35,441 bases of DNA. It comes from Bacteroidota bacterium (GTDB lineage: Bacteria; Bacteroidota; Bacteroidia; Bacteroidales; JAGNHN01). The stretch spans positions 1 through 35,441 of the forward strand of contig JAKLHK010000032.1 in assembly GCA_022710185.1 (NCBI GenBank), written 5' to 3'. The position numbers were made by a program, and so were the translations under genes. The notes beneath the pieces are model-generated. The model worked only from the letters and a program-made list of their open reading frames with translations. It had not been told where the DNA came from and made no database searches. Every line of letters begins with the position of its first letter. The first letter of the stretch is position 1. Shown piece after piece: positions 1 to 10,485 of the stretch.

Positions 1-915
1 GCCCGTACCCAATCCCACCATAATATGGAAGGGCGCGACATCGTAAGGGAGACCACCTTCGACCGCTACCTCGAGAACCCGGCCTCGGGCAACGAGATGC
101 ACGCCGTGAACGAGAAACATCATGTTTCGCTCTACAAGCAGCGCGAGCATCCCGGCCACCACTGGGGACTGGCCATCGACCTGAGCAAGTGCATCGGCTG
201 CAGCGCCTGTGCGATTGCCTGTCAGGCCGAGAACAATATTCCCGTGATCGGCAAGGAGGAGGTGAGGCGCCGCCGCATCATGCACTGGATCCGCATCGAC
301 CGCTACTATACCGGGGAAGGCAAGAATCCCGACGTGGTGTACCAGCCGCTGATGTGCCAGCACTGCGACAATGCCCCCTGCGAGAATGTGTGCCCGGTGG
401 CCGCCACTACGCACAGCAGCGAAGGGCTCAACCAGATGTCGTACAACCGCTGCATCGGCACCCGCTACTGCGTCAACAACTGCCCTTATAAGGTGCGCAG
501 GTTCAATTGGTTCAGGTATACCGACAACGAACAGTTCGATCAGGGCAACCTGGACACCGAAATGGGCCGCCTGGTGCTGAACCCTGACGTCACCGTGAGG
601 GAACGCGGGGTGGTAGAGAAATGTTCCTTCTGCGTGCAGCGCATCCAGGATGTCAAGCTGACCGCCAAGAACGAAGGCCGCCCGGTACGCGATGGGGAAG
701 TAGTGCCCGCCTGTGTGCAGGCCTGCCCGGCCAAGGCCCTAGTGTTCGGCGACCTCAACGATCCGGAAAGCCAGATTACGCGTATGTTCAGGGATGAGCG
801 CAACTACCATCTCCTGGAACAGCTACACACCCTGCCCAATGTGGGCTATCTCACCAAGGTCAGGAACCGCGAAGGCGGACTGGCCGTGGAAACCCACGAT
901 CATGCGCATGCATAA
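1..915 (+). CDS. actB: ACIII iron-sulfur subunit ActB, C-terminal part (5' truncated)
   Basis: This is the iron-sulfur end of ActB, the large peripheral subunit of alternative complex III, which oxidises menaquinol. The frame is open from base 1, and the residues before the first ATG (25) already fit the family, so the gene is cut by the window edge rather than starting at 25. It carries four ferredoxin-type cysteine clusters: CIGCSACAIAC (about 190-222), CQHCDNAPCENVCP (about 358-399), CIGTRYCVNNCP (about 451-486) with CSFC (about 622-633), and CVQACP (about 715-732). These would bind three [4Fe-4S] clusters and one [3Fe-4S] or [4Fe-4S] cluster. The N-terminal molybdopterin-like domain known for the family must lie upstream. 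actC follows 36 bp downstream in the standard act order. Identification is firm. Confidence 0.93.
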   Translation, partial: ARTQSHHNMEGRDIVRETTFDRYLENPASGNEMHAVNEKHHVSLYKQREHPGHHWGLAIDLSKCIGCSACAIACQAENNIPVIGKEEVRRRRIMHWIRIDRYYTGEGKNPDVVYQPLMCQHCDNAPCENVCPVAATTHSSEGLNQMSYNRCIGTRYCVNNCPYKVRRFNWFRYTDNEQFDQGNLDTEMGRLVLNPDVTVRERGVVEKCSFCVQRIQDVKLTAKNEGRPVRDGEVVPACVQACPAKALVFGDLNDPESQITRMFRDERNYHLLEQLHTLPNVGYLTKVRNREGGLAVETHDHAHA

Positions 916-951
916 GCTTCCAACATCAATGCAAAGGCAAAACAAGGCGAT

Positions 952-2319
952 ATGTACAACAGAGAGATAAGAGGACCGCTCGTCCTGGGCAACAAGAATT
1001 TCGGCCAGGTAACGGCCGACATCCTGAAGCCCCTGGATACCCCGACCCCACGGTGGTGGAAGGCGACCTTCGGCCTGGCCCTGCTGGCCACAGCCTGGGG
1101 ATTCTATGCCATCTATGTCACCGTGACCCAGGGGATAGGCACCTGGGGACTGAACAACAGCGTGGCCTGGGGTTGGGCTATCATCAACTTTGTGTGGTGG
1201 ATCGGCATCGGTCACGCCGGCACAGCCTTCAGCATCTTCCTGCTGATCCTGCGCCAGAAATGGAGGACGTCGATCAACCGCGCCGCCGAAGCCATGACGG
1301 TGGTGGCGGTAGGCTGCGCCGCCCTCTTCCCCGCCCTGCACATGGGAAGGATCTGGCTGGCCTTCTTCATTATACCTTACCCCAATACCCGCGGGCCACT
1401 GTGGGTAAACTTCAACAGCCCGCTGTTCTGGGACTTCATCGCCATCAGCGCCTACCTGCTGATCTCCCTTTCCTTCTGGTATTTCGGTATGGTACCCGAC
1501 TTCGCTTCGGTACGCGACAAGGCCACCTCCCGGATTAAGAAGGCAGTATACGGGGTGCTGGCCTTCGGCTGGACCGGTTCAACCAAGGAATGGCTGCGCT
1601 ATGAAGGGCTCAGCTACATCCTGGGAGGCATTGCCGCCGTACTGGTGGTGAGCGTGCATTCCATCGTGTCGACCGACTTTGCCGTTTCGGTGATCCCCGG
1701 CTGGCACACCACCATCTTCCCGCCCTATTTTGTGGTGGGCGCCATCTTCTCGGGCTTTGCCATGGTGATGACCCTGATGATTATCATACGCAAGTTTTAC
1801 AAGCTGCAGGACTATATCACCGATTCCCATCTGAACGCCATCTCCAAGATCCTCATCTTCATCTCCCTGATCATGGGCACCGCCTATGCCACCGAGATCT
1901 TTGTTGCCTGGTACAGCGGAAACGAATATGAGATGTTCACCTTCTTCCACAACCGCATAACGGGAGAATATACCTTCCAGTTCTGGGCCATGGTGATCTG
2001 TAATGCCTTCATCCCGCAGCTGCTGTGGTCGAAGAAAATCCGTCGTAACCTCAGCATCGTATTCATTATCTCCCTTATCATCAACCTCGGGATGTGGTAT
2101 GAGCGTTTTAACATCGTCGTGACCTCTCTCAGCAAAGACTATCTCCCCAGCAGCTGGGCCTCGTATTATCCCACCTGGGTAGACGTCGGTATCTATGCCG
2201 GCACGCTCGGGCTGTTCACCATCGGGGTGCTGCTGTTCTTCCGCTACGTGCCGATGATTGCCATCCACGAGGTGAAGAGCGTGATGCATGCCGGGGAAAA
2301 CCACACCAAACACTCCTAA
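952..2319 (+). CDS. actC: ACIII membrane subunit ActC (NrfD/PsrC family)
   Basis: A 455-aa polytopic membrane protein of the NrfD/PsrC family, with about ten hydrophobic segments. In ACIII this subunit holds the quinol-binding site and faces the ActB iron-sulfur subunit. The N-terminal stretch has the typical short soluble lead before the first helix (about residues 35-55), and the motif GIGHAGTAFS fits the family's conserved quinol-site helix. The length is normal. The gene sits between actB and actD, 3 bp before the next start, so it is part of one transcript. The ATG at 952 is the first in frame after the actB stop. No abnormal feature was seen. Confidence 0.93.
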   Translation: MYNREIRGPLVLGNKNFGQVTADILKPLDTPTPRWWKATFGLALLATAWGFYAIYVTVTQGIGTWGLNNSVAWGWAIINFVWWIGIGHAGTAFSIFLLILRQKWRTSINRAAEAMTVVAVGCAALFPALHMGRIWLAFFIIPYPNTRGPLWVNFNSPLFWDFIAISAYLLISLSFWYFGMVPDFASVRDKATSRIKKAVYGVLAFGWTGSTKEWLRYEGLSYILGGIAAVLVVSVHSIVSTDFAVSVIPGWHTTIFPPYFVVGAIFSGFAMVMTLMIIIRKFYKLQDYITDSHLNAISKILIFISLIMGTAYATEIFVAWYSGNEYEMFTFFHNRITGEYTFQFWAMVICNAFIPQLLWSKKIRRNLSIVFIISLIINLGMWYERFNIVVTSLSKDYLPSSWASYYPTWVDVGIYAGTLGLFTIGVLLFFRYVPMIAIHEVKSVMHAGENHTKHS

Positions 2320-2322
2320 GCG

Positions 2323-2856
2323 ATGAACCGGAAAATACTTGTCGGAATATTCGATACCGAAGAACACCTGGTGGCCGCCGTGCGCCAGGCCAGGGAAAAA
2401 CGGGTCGCCATCAGGGAGATATATACCCCATATCCTGTGATGGAGGCCATTGAGGCTATGGGGAAAAAGTCCCGCTTCACCTTGGCGGCCTTCCTATACG
2501 GCTTGTTCGCCGCCCTGGGAGTGCTGGCCTTCCTGTACTACACCTCGGTGCTGGACTGGCCCCTCAACTTCGGCGGGAAGCCCAGCAGCGCCTTCCCCAG
2601 CTTCATCGTGATCACCATCGTGCTCACCATCTTCAGCGTGACCATCCTGAGCCTGTTCACCTTTTCCATCCGCGCGAAGGTATGGCCGGGTAAGGCTTAT
2701 GTGCTTCCCGACCGCAGGGGCACGGACGATAAGTTCGTGATGGTGTTCGACAAGGATACCCTGGGCCAGGATGCCCCGGCCATTGAGCGCCTGATGAAGG
2801 AGAAGGGTGCATCGGAAGTTTATGAAAAGGAAGAATCATCCGAAAACGTGTTCTGA
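2323..2856 (+). CDS. actD: ACIII subunit ActD (DUF3341)
   Basis: A 177-aa protein of the DUF3341 family. It has a soluble N-terminal domain starting MNRKILVGIF, two transmembrane helices (about residues 53-73 and 90-113) and a soluble C-terminal tail. ActD is a structural subunit of alternative complex III that binds no cofactor. The start lies 3 bp after the actC stop and the stop is 3 bp before actE, which indicates tight cotranscription. Length, topology and position all match the family. Confidence 0.9.
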   Translation: MNRKILVGIFDTEEHLVAAVRQAREKRVAIREIYTPYPVMEAIEAMGKKSRFTLAAFLYGLFAALGVLAFLYYTSVLDWPLNFGGKPSSAFPSFIVITIVLTIFSVTILSLFTFSIRAKVWPGKAYVLPDRRGTDDKFVMVFDKDTLGQDAPAIERLMKEKGASEVYEKEESSENVF

Positions 2857-2859
2857 GCC

Positions 2860-3432
2860 ATGGGAAAACACTTCAATACCCCCCGATTCACCCTTCTCGC
2901 CCTGGCCCTGATGCTGGTTGTGGCGGGTTGCGACCGCACGCGCAACCAGAAGGGATTCGAATACTTCCCAGACATGGCCCACTCCCTGGCCTACGAAACC
3001 TATGCCCCAAATCCCAATTTCGACAACGGGAGCACCATGCGTACCCCTCCGGAAGGAACCGTGCCACGCGGTTATTTGCCCTACCCCTACCCCGCCACCA
3101 TCGACGGCAGGACGCAGGCCGGGCTTGAGCTGAAGAACCCCATGGAAGCCATCCCAGCGGTGCTTGAACGCGGCAAGTCGCTGTACACCGTATACTGCGG
3201 TGCCTGCCACGGCGTGGCCGGCGACGGCAAGGGCGCGCTGTTCACCAGCGGCAAATACCCCATCCCGCCAAGATCCTTTGTTACCGATGAGTTCAAAGCC
3301 AGACCCTCCGGAGAGATATACCACGCCATCACGCAAGGCTTTGGGGTGATGGGATCGCATGCCGCGCAGGTCAAGCCGGAGGACCGTTGGAAGATTGTGA
3401 CCTATATCGAAAAGGAACTCCAGGGCAAGTAA
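2860..3432 (+). CDS. actE: ACIII monoheme cytochrome c lipoprotein ActE
   Basis: A 190-aa lipoprotein with a signal peptide ending in the lipobox VVAGC (Cys24), so it should be anchored at the outer face of the inner membrane. One heme c site is visible: C113-G-A-C116-H117, with Met164 (GFGVMG) as the likely distal ligand. In alternative complex III, ActE receives electrons from the iron-sulfur/quinol module and passes them to the oxidase. It lies between actD and actF in the standard order. The single CxxCH fits ActE, whereas ActA (not in the window) is the multiheme subunit. Confidence 0.92.
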   Translation: MGKHFNTPRFTLLALALMLVVAGCDRTRNQKGFEYFPDMAHSLAYETYAPNPNFDNGSTMRTPPEGTVPRGYLPYPYPATIDGRTQAGLELKNPMEAIPAVLERGKSLYTVYCGACHGVAGDGKGALFTSGKYPIPPRSFVTDEFKARPSGEIYHAITQGFGVMGSHAAQVKPEDRWKIVTYIEKELQGK

Positions 3433-3454
3433 GCACCCGAAACACCAGAGAGCC

Positions 3455-4639
3455 ATGACAAACCAGGATATCACCATCAAGGAATACACCCCGGGGAAAC
3501 GCCTCCGGGCTATATCCTTCGTGCTCATCGCCGTCGGCCTGGCCTCCCTGGCCTATGGGTTCATCACCGATCCCCAACGGGCCTGGGCCAACCTCCTGCT
3601 CAATAATTTCTACTTCCTTTCCCTGGGCATAGGCGCCGCCTTCTTCTACGCCCTGCAGTATATCAGCCAGTCGGGCTGGTCGGCCCAGTTCAAACGTGTG
3701 CCCGAAGCCATGATGTTCATCATCCCCGTAGCTGCCGCAGTATCCCTGCTGCTGCTCTTCGGCCTGGATCACCTCTACCATTGGGCCCACGATGGCGCCG
3801 CCGACCACGATGCACTGCTCGCCCACAAGAGCCCCTACCTCAACGTCCCTTTCTTCGCCATACGGATCATCGCATTCTTCGGGCTTTGGATCCTGCTCAC
3901 TCAGCTCCTACGGAGGCTCAGCCTGCGTGAGGACAAGGAAGGAGGTATGAGATTCTTCGAACGTTCGGAGTTCTGGTCTAAGGTGCTCATATTCGTAATT
4001 GCCCTTACCTTCTCCCTGGCTTCCTTTGACTTCATCATGTCGATCGACCCCCATTGGTACAGCACCCTTTTCGCCCTGAAGAACTTTGTAGCCGCTTTTT
4101 ATCATGGTTCGGCCGTTATCGTCCTGATCGTGCTGCTGCTCCACAGTCGCGGCTATTTCGACGGGCTCAACAGCAGTCACCTGCTCGACTTCGCCCGTTA
4201 CCTCTTCATGCTTTCTATCGTGTGGGGATACCTTTACTTCGCCCAGTTCATGCTGATATGGTATGCCAACATCCCGGAGGAGACCGTGTACTTCCATAGC
4301 CGCTGGGCCGACCCGAGTTTCAAGTTCCTATTCTATGCCAACATCGTCCTGAACTGGTTCATCCCCTTCATCGTCCTCATTTCCCAGAAGGCCGACAAGA
4401 ACAAGACCGTACTGATGATCGTTTGCCTGGTGCTGATCGTGGGACAGTATGTAGACCTGTACGACCAGATCTTTCCCGGTACCGTGGGACGGGCCGCCTT
4501 CGGCATCACCGAGTTGGGCACCTGGCTGGGATTTGCCGGATTGTTCTCCCTGGTAGTGTCGTGGGCCCTCAGCAAAGCCCCCATTATTGCGCGCAACCAT
4601 CCCTACCTTAGCGAAAGCGTTTTCCACCACGTACATTAA
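3455..4639 (+). CDS. actF: ACIII membrane subunit ActF
   Basis: A 394-aa membrane protein with about ten predicted helices, related to but distinct from ActC. It is the second large membrane subunit of alternative complex III. It follows actE by 22 bp and precedes the SCO gene by 11 bp. Hydrophobic segments run almost throughout, with a longer soluble loop about residues 105-125 (HLYHWAHDGAADHDALLAHK) that is rich in His and Asp. Identification rests on length, topology and the intact actBCDEF order. Confidence 0.9.
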   Translation: MTNQDITIKEYTPGKRLRAISFVLIAVGLASLAYGFITDPQRAWANLLLNNFYFLSLGIGAAFFYALQYISQSGWSAQFKRVPEAMMFIIPVAAAVSLLLLFGLDHLYHWAHDGAADHDALLAHKSPYLNVPFFAIRIIAFFGLWILLTQLLRRLSLREDKEGGMRFFERSEFWSKVLIFVIALTFSLASFDFIMSIDPHWYSTLFALKNFVAAFYHGSAVIVLIVLLLHSRGYFDGLNSSHLLDFARYLFMLSIVWGYLYFAQFMLIWYANIPEETVYFHSRWADPSFKFLFYANIVLNWFIPFIVLISQKADKNKTVLMIVCLVLIVGQYVDLYDQIFPGTVGRAAFGITELGTWLGFAGLFSLVVSWALSKAPIIARNHPYLSESVFHHVH

Positions 4640-4650
4640 TCTATCAGGTC

Positions 4651-5451
4651 ATGTCGCACAGGCTCATCCTATCCTCGCTCTGCCTTGGGCTCCTGCTGCC
4701 CCTGACGATGGCTGCACAAACCGCAGCCGGCGCTCAGCAGGAGGATCCTGAGATCGGGGTGGTGGAACACCTGGAGGATTATATCCCCGAGGACATCCAT
4801 ATCATCGCGGTGAACGGGGATACTGTGCAACTGAAGTCGCTCATCGACAAGCCCACCATCCTCAACCTGGTGTACTACCGCTGCCCGGGCATCTGCAGTC
4901 CGCTGATGAACGGACTGGCGGAGGTGATCGGAAAGAGTGACCTGGTGCTGGGAAAAGACTACCAGGTACTTACCGTGAGCTTTGACCCTACTGAAGATAC
5001 CAGTCTGGCCGTGAAGAAGCGCAGGAACTATTACACCCAGATCGGTAAGGAAGTGGATCCCGAAGGCTGGAAATTCTTTGTGGCCGACAGCGCCAACATA
5101 GTAAACCTCACAGAAAGCGTCGGCTTCAAGTACAAGAAGACCGGGAACGACTACCTTCATTCGGCCACCCTCATCGTATTGAGCCCCGACGGCATGATCG
5201 CCCGCTACCTTCATGGGACCTATTTCCTTCCCTTCGAACTGAAGATGTCGGTGATCGAAGCGGGTAAGGGGAAATCGGGTCCCAGCATCAACCGGGTGCT
5301 GCAGTTCTGTTATTCCTACGATCCTGAAGGTCAGGCTTATGTGTTTAACGTCACCCGGGTGGCAGGCACCCTGATCATCTTCATCGCCCTGGTCATCCTT
5401 GCCTTCCTCCTTGCCAAACCGCGTCAGAAACGAACAGAAATCAACCAATAA
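4651..5451 (+). CDS. SCO1/SenC copper chaperone with C-terminal membrane helix
   Basis: A 266-aa SCO-family thioredoxin-fold protein that would deliver copper to the CuA site of the oxidase encoded just downstream. It has a signal peptide (about residues 1-22), the copper-binding C78-P-G-I-C82 motif and the conserved His170 (LHSATL). Unlike a minimal SCO protein it ends in a transmembrane helix (about residues 238-255), preceded by FCYSYDPEGQAY, a layout common in SCO proteins next to ACIII/caa3 clusters. The coxA start is 1 bp after its stop. A second, unlinked-in-sequence SCO protein is encoded beside nirK at 14639-15259. Confidence 0.92.
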   Translation: MSHRLILSSLCLGLLLPLTMAAQTAAGAQQEDPEIGVVEHLEDYIPEDIHIIAVNGDTVQLKSLIDKPTILNLVYYRCPGICSPLMNGLAEVIGKSDLVLGKDYQVLTVSFDPTEDTSLAVKKRRNYYTQIGKEVDPEGWKFFVADSANIVNLTESVGFKYKKTGNDYLHSATLIVLSPDGMIARYLHGTYFLPFELKMSVIEAGKGKSGPSINRVLQFCYSYDPEGQAYVFNVTRVAGTLIIFIALVILAFLLAKPRQKRTEINQ

Positions 5452-5452
5452 T

Positions 5453-7072
<1,620 letters not shown>

Positions 7073-7089
7073 CCCAATAACTCCACGCT

Positions 7090-7686
7090 ATGCACGAACA
7101 CAGGGACGATACGGCCTCCAAGATCGGGATGTGGCTCTTCATCTTCACCGAGATCCTCCTCTTCGGCGGCCTGTTCATTGTATACGCCGTTTACCGCTAC
7201 CGCAACCCGGTGGCATTCCACCTGGCCGGCGAAGAGCTGAATGTGATCATCGGTGCTATCAACACGGTGGTCCTGTTGGTCTCCAGCGCCACCATCGCCA
7301 TGGCCATCACCGCCATGCAACAGGGCAAACGCCGCCTCAGCGTCCGCCTCCTCTGGGTCACTATACTACTGGCCGCGGTGTTCATGGTAAACAAATACTT
7401 CGAATGGGGAGCCAAGTTCGAACATGGGCTATACCCCGGTTCCGACTTTCTTTACAGCCTGAGCCAGGGCGATGTGCTCTTCTTCGGCCTATATTTCGCC
7501 ATGACGGGCCTTCACGCCCTGCACATCATCGTGGGAGCTGTGTTCATCCTTTTTGTCATCGCCTACATACGCAAGGGAAAGGTGCATGAGACCCGCTGGC
7601 AGCTCCTGGAAAACGCCGGACTGTATTGGCACCTGGTGGACCTCATCTGGATCTTCCTGTTTCCCCTGTTCTACCTCATCCATTAA
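7090..7686 (+). CDS. coxC: Cytochrome c oxidase subunit III
   Basis: A 198-aa membrane protein of the heme-copper oxidase subunit III family with five predicted helices, the short bacterial form. The conserved elements are KIGMWLFIFTEILLFG near the start and the FFGLYFAMTGLHALHIIVG helix with its conserved Glu/His environment. It has no cofactor; the family supports proton uptake and stability of subunit I. It lies 17 bp after coxA and 11 bp before the subunit IV gene. Confidence 0.93.
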   Translation: MHEHRDDTASKIGMWLFIFTEILLFGGLFIVYAVYRYRNPVAFHLAGEELNVIIGAINTVVLLVSSATIAMAITAMQQGKRRLSVRLLWVTILLAAVFMVNKYFEWGAKFEHGLYPGSDFLYSLSQGDVLFFGLYFAMTGLHALHIIVGAVFILFVIAYIRKGKVHETRWQLLENAGLYWHLVDLIWIFLFPLFYLIH

Positions 7687-7697
7687 TCCACGGCATC

Positions 7698-7991
7698 ATG
7701 AGCGAACACCATAACGAACACACCCACATCACGCCCTTCAAGACCCACCTGCTGATCCTCGGGGCCCTGATCGTACTCACCATAGTGACCGTCGCGATCA
7801 CCTGGACCAACCTGGGCGTATGGAATACCACGGCAGCCATGGTCATCGCCGGACTGAAAGGCACCCTGGTGCTGTTCTATTTCATGCACCTCAAGTTCGA
7901 CCAGAAGATATACCGCGTCATGGTACTCCTTGTGCTGGCCGTCTTTGCGGCCGTACTGATCCTTACATTCTTCGATTACCTCAACCGCTAA
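7698..7991 (+). CDS. coxD: Cytochrome c oxidase subunit IV (caa3 small subunit)
   Basis: A 97-aa protein with a His-rich N-terminus (MSEHHNEHTHI) and three hydrophobic helices. It contains the family-typical KGTLVLFYFMHLKFD, in which the Met-His-Leu-Lys segment is diagnostic of the prokaryotic subunit IV family. The frame is open upstream to 7626, but that part overlaps coxC in another frame; the ATG at 7698 gives the correct length. It assists assembly of the oxidase. Confidence 0.9.
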   Translation: MSEHHNEHTHITPFKTHLLILGALIVLTIVTVAITWTNLGVWNTTAAMVIAGLKGTLVLFYFMHLKFDQKIYRVMVLLVLAVFAAVLILTFFDYLNR

Positions 7992-8003
7992 GCACACCGC
8001 ACT

Positions 8004-8957
8004 ATGTTCTCAGGAGCGTCCAATTTCGTTGAAGGGGTAGACATAGCCTTTGTCCTCATCCTGGGCATTTCCGCCTTTTTCCTGATAGGCCTTACTGCCC
8101 TGATGCTGTACTTCACCTGGAAGTACAATAAGAAGCGCAACCCGGTGGCCACACAGATCCATGGCAACAACACCCTGGAAGTGGTGTGGACCGTGATCCC
8201 TACCATCCTTGTGCTGGTCATGTTTTGGTATGGTTATAAGGGCTGGAAACCCATGATGACCCCTCCCGATGACGCCATGGAAGTGACCGCAGTGGCCCGT
8301 ATGTGGAGCTGGAGCTTCGAATACCAGAACGGCAAGACCTCCACCACCCTGAAACTTCCGGTGGATGAACCCGTAAAGTTGAACCTGAAAGCCGTGGACG
8401 TCATTCACAGCCTCTTCATCCCTGCCTTCCGGGTGAAACAGGATATGGTGCCCAACAAACCCGATAACTTCATGTGGTTTACCCCTCAGAAGGCAGGCAT
8501 CTATGATCTTTTCTGTACTGAGTACTGCGGCATTCGCCATTCCTATATGTACACCGATGTGGAGGTGATGTCGCGCGAGGATTTCGACACCTGGTACAAC
8601 GACAGTACCGATATGCTCCTGCTCGCCGACACCAATGCCGACCCCGCCGTGGTCGCGGCCATGATGGGCAAGCAACTGGTTGAGAACAAGGGCTGTATCG
8701 CCTGCCATTCCCTGGATGGGAGTAAGCTGGTGGGCCCCTCCTTCCAGGGGATCTACGGCAAGAGCGAGACGGTAGTGACCAACGGCAAGGAGCGGGGCAT
8801 CACGGTGGATGACGAGTACATCCGGCACAGTATACTCAAACCCAACGACGACATTGTCAAGGGATATGCCTCCGGCCAGATGCAGTCGTACGAAGGACAG
8901 CTCAACAACGAAGAGATCGACAAGATCATCGCCTTCCTGAAGACCCTTGGCAACTAA
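8004..8957 (+). CDS. coxB: Cytochrome c oxidase subunit II fused to cytochrome c
   Basis: A 317-aa subunit II with two N-terminal helices (about residues 14-39 and 60-77) and a periplasmic CuA domain. The CuA ligands are His135, Cys171, Glu173 (backbone), Cys175, His179 and Met182. A C-terminal cytochrome c domain follows with C231-I-A-C234-H235 and likely distal Met293. The fusion makes this a caa3 oxidase, able to take electrons directly from ACIII. The tail (from about residue 221) is very similar to the separate lipoprotein cytochrome at 9907-10347, sharing CxxCHSLDGSKLVGPS and GIYGK blocks. The next gene overlaps its 3' end by 11 bp if the TTG start is used. Confidence 0.95.
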   Translation: MFSGASNFVEGVDIAFVLILGISAFFLIGLTALMLYFTWKYNKKRNPVATQIHGNNTLEVVWTVIPTILVLVMFWYGYKGWKPMMTPPDDAMEVTAVARMWSWSFEYQNGKTSTTLKLPVDEPVKLNLKAVDVIHSLFIPAFRVKQDMVPNKPDNFMWFTPQKAGIYDLFCTEYCGIRHSYMYTDVEVMSREDFDTWYNDSTDMLLLADTNADPAVVAAMMGKQLVENKGCIACHSLDGSKLVGPSFQGIYGKSETVVTNGKERGITVDDEYIRHSILKPNDDIVKGYASGQMQSYEGQLNNEEIDKIIAFLKTLGN

Positions 8958-9825
8958 GCCCACAGCCTGGGCATTCTTTCGGATGGTCCCTGAACTGGGG
9001 AAAGTCCGCATCGCCCTTCCGGTATCGCTTTCGGCCCTTACCGGCTACCTCGCCTCAGGCATTCCCTGGGGTATGTCAACCTGGTATGTGCTGGGCGGGG
9101 TCTTTCTCCTGGCCATGGGCGCTTCGGCCCTGAACCAGGCCCAGGAACACCATTATGATCAGAAGATGGAACGGACCCGCCGTCGCCCCATCCCCTCCGG
9201 CAGGATCAGCCCGGCCGGGGCGAGCCTCATCGCGGGGGTCCTCATCCTCGCCGGGAGCCTGCTGCTCGGCATGGGCTGTGGCAGGCTCAGCATGCTCCTC
9301 GGCCTGATGACGATCTTCTGGTACAATGTGCTGTATACCTACCTGAAGCGCGTTACGGCCTTCGCTGTGGTGCCCGGATCCATGGTTGGCGCATTGCCCC
9401 CCCTTATCGGATGGACCGCTTCAGGTTCCCCCGTCGATGACGCGGCTTTAAGCCTGGCCGCCTTCTTTTTTATCGCCCAGATCCCTCACTTCTGGCTTAT
9501 TGTGCTCAGCATCGGGAAACAATATGAAGAGGCCGGGTACCCCTCCCTGAGCGCCATCCTCAGCCCTGCCCAGATCGGCAGGCTGACCCTGATCTGGATC
9601 GCAGCCACCGCGAGCGTGGGACTCTTCCTGCCGCTCACCGGGGCCCTCGATTCCCCCTGGCTCTCCGCTTTGCTGGCCGCAGGGGCCGTATGGATGTGCT
9701 GGGGCTTCCTCCGCATGGCCGGGCGCTCCCTCGACCAGGTCAAGCCGAAAGAAGGATTCATCCGGCTCAATCTCTTCGTACTGGCGGTGATGCTGCTGAT
9801 CTGGATAGACGCCGCCCTTACCTGA
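8947..9825 (+). CDS. ctaB: Protoheme IX farnesyltransferase (heme O synthase)
   Basis: A UbiA-family prenyltransferase of up to 292 aa with about eight or nine helices that converts heme B to heme O, the precursor of the heme A used by the caa3 oxidase. The prenyl-diphosphate site is the segment NQAQEHHYDQKMERTRRRP, where the usual first Asp is replaced but the D-x-x-M-x-R-T core is kept. PPLIGW and PHFWLIVL are further family blocks. The listed start is TTG at 8947, overlapping coxB by 11 bp; an ATG at 8983 (MVPELGK) is equally plausible and would remove the overlap. Some conserved positions are unusual for CtaB, so a related UbiA activity is a minor alternative. Confidence 0.85.
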   Translation: MATKPTAWAFFRMVPELGKVRIALPVSLSALTGYLASGIPWGMSTWYVLGGVFLLAMGASALNQAQEHHYDQKMERTRRRPIPSGRISPAGASLIAGVLILAGSLLLGMGCGRLSMLLGLMTIFWYNVLYTYLKRVTAFAVVPGSMVGALPPLIGWTASGSPVDDAALSLAAFFFIAQIPHFWLIVLSIGKQYEEAGYPSLSAILSPAQIGRLTLIWIAATASVGLFLPLTGALDSPWLSALLAAGAVWMCWGFLRMAGRSLDQVKPKEGFIRLNLFVLAVMLLIWIDAALT

Positions 9826-9837
9826 AGCCCTTTTTCA

Positions 9838-9868
9838 TTGATTCTGTCTTTCAATCTGCCTACATTTG
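9838..9868 (+). promoter_or_regulatory. Bacteroidota-type promoter of the cytochrome c gene
   Basis: TTG at 9838-9840, then 20 bp, then TACATTTG at 9861-9868. This matches the Bacteroidota housekeeping promoter (TTG/TTTG near -33, TAnnTTTG near -7). It lies 38 bp upstream of the cytochrome c ATG (9907) and marks a new transcription unit after the oxidase operon. Confidence 0.75.
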
Positions 9869-9906
9869 CGACATCACAATTATGTTGAACCCAAATCCTT
9901 TAACCA

Positions 9907-10347
9907 ATGAAAAAGTACATCCTTCTGCTCGCCCTGCCGTTCTTCCTGGCAGCCTGCGGCGGCAACGCAGGCAGTGAACAAACCACCGACCAGACCACTG
10001 TGGAGGAGGCTCCTGCCGCCGACCAGGCTGCCGCAGCCGTTGAAGATCCCGTAGAACGCGGCCGCCAGATCTTCGAAGAAAAGATCTGCATCACCTGCCA
10101 TAGCCTCGACGGAAGCAAGCTCGTAGGCCCTTCCATCAAGGGGATCTATGGAAAGACCGAGACCGTGATCACCGGTGGGAAAGAACGCCAGATTACCATT
10201 GACGACGAATACATCAAGCGCAGCATCCTCGAACCCGATGCAGACCTCACCAAGGGGTATACCGCCGGACAAATGGTGATCCCTCCTCCCCCCCTCACCG
10301 ACGAGGAGATCGCCTACGTGATCGAATACATCAAGACCATCAAATAA
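9907..10347 (+). CDS. Monoheme cytochrome c lipoprotein, paralog of the CoxB tail
   Basis: A 146-aa lipoprotein with lipobox LAAC (Cys17), then an Ala/Glu-rich linker (about residues 20-48) and a class I cytochrome c domain with C61-I-T-C64-H65 and likely distal Met123. The domain is nearly a copy of the C-terminal domain of CoxB: both share CHSLDGSKLVGPS, GIYGK, GKER and a KGY-x-x-GQM block. It probably shuttles electrons between ACIII, the oxidase or the fused nitrite reductase. It has its own promoter and terminator, so it can be expressed apart from the oxidase. Confidence 0.88.
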   Translation: MKKYILLLALPFFLAACGGNAGSEQTTDQTTVEEAPAADQAAAAVEDPVERGRQIFEEKICITCHSLDGSKLVGPSIKGIYGKTETVITGGKERQITIDDEYIKRSILEPDADLTKGYTAGQMVIPPPPLTDEEIAYVIEYIKTIK

Positions 10348-10368
10348 AGGTCCCTGAACCTAAGCAAC

Positions 10369-10402
10369 AAGGCCGATCCCCCGGGGTCGGCCTTTCTTTT
10401 TT
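10369..10402 (+). terminator. Rho-independent terminator after the cytochrome c gene
   Basis: AAGGCCGATCCC pairs with GGGGTCGGCCTT (12 bp including one T-G pair, very short loop) and is followed by a T-rich run. It begins 21 bp after the stop codon and separates this gene from the HMA gene. Confidence 0.88.
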
Positions 10403-10426
10403 GCGCCCCCAGGCCCAACCGAAATA

Positions 10427-10457
10427 TTGAACCCGTATCCATTTATTCCTACATTTA
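10427..10457 (+). promoter_or_regulatory. Bacteroidota-type promoter of the HMA lipoprotein gene
   Basis: TTG at 10427-10429, 20 bp, then TACATTTA at 10450-10457. It has the same geometry and almost the same -7 sequence as the promoter at 9838-9868, 28 bp before the ATG at 10486. Confidence 0.65.
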
Positions 10458-10485
10458 TTCATCAATCAATCCAAATCCTTCCAAT

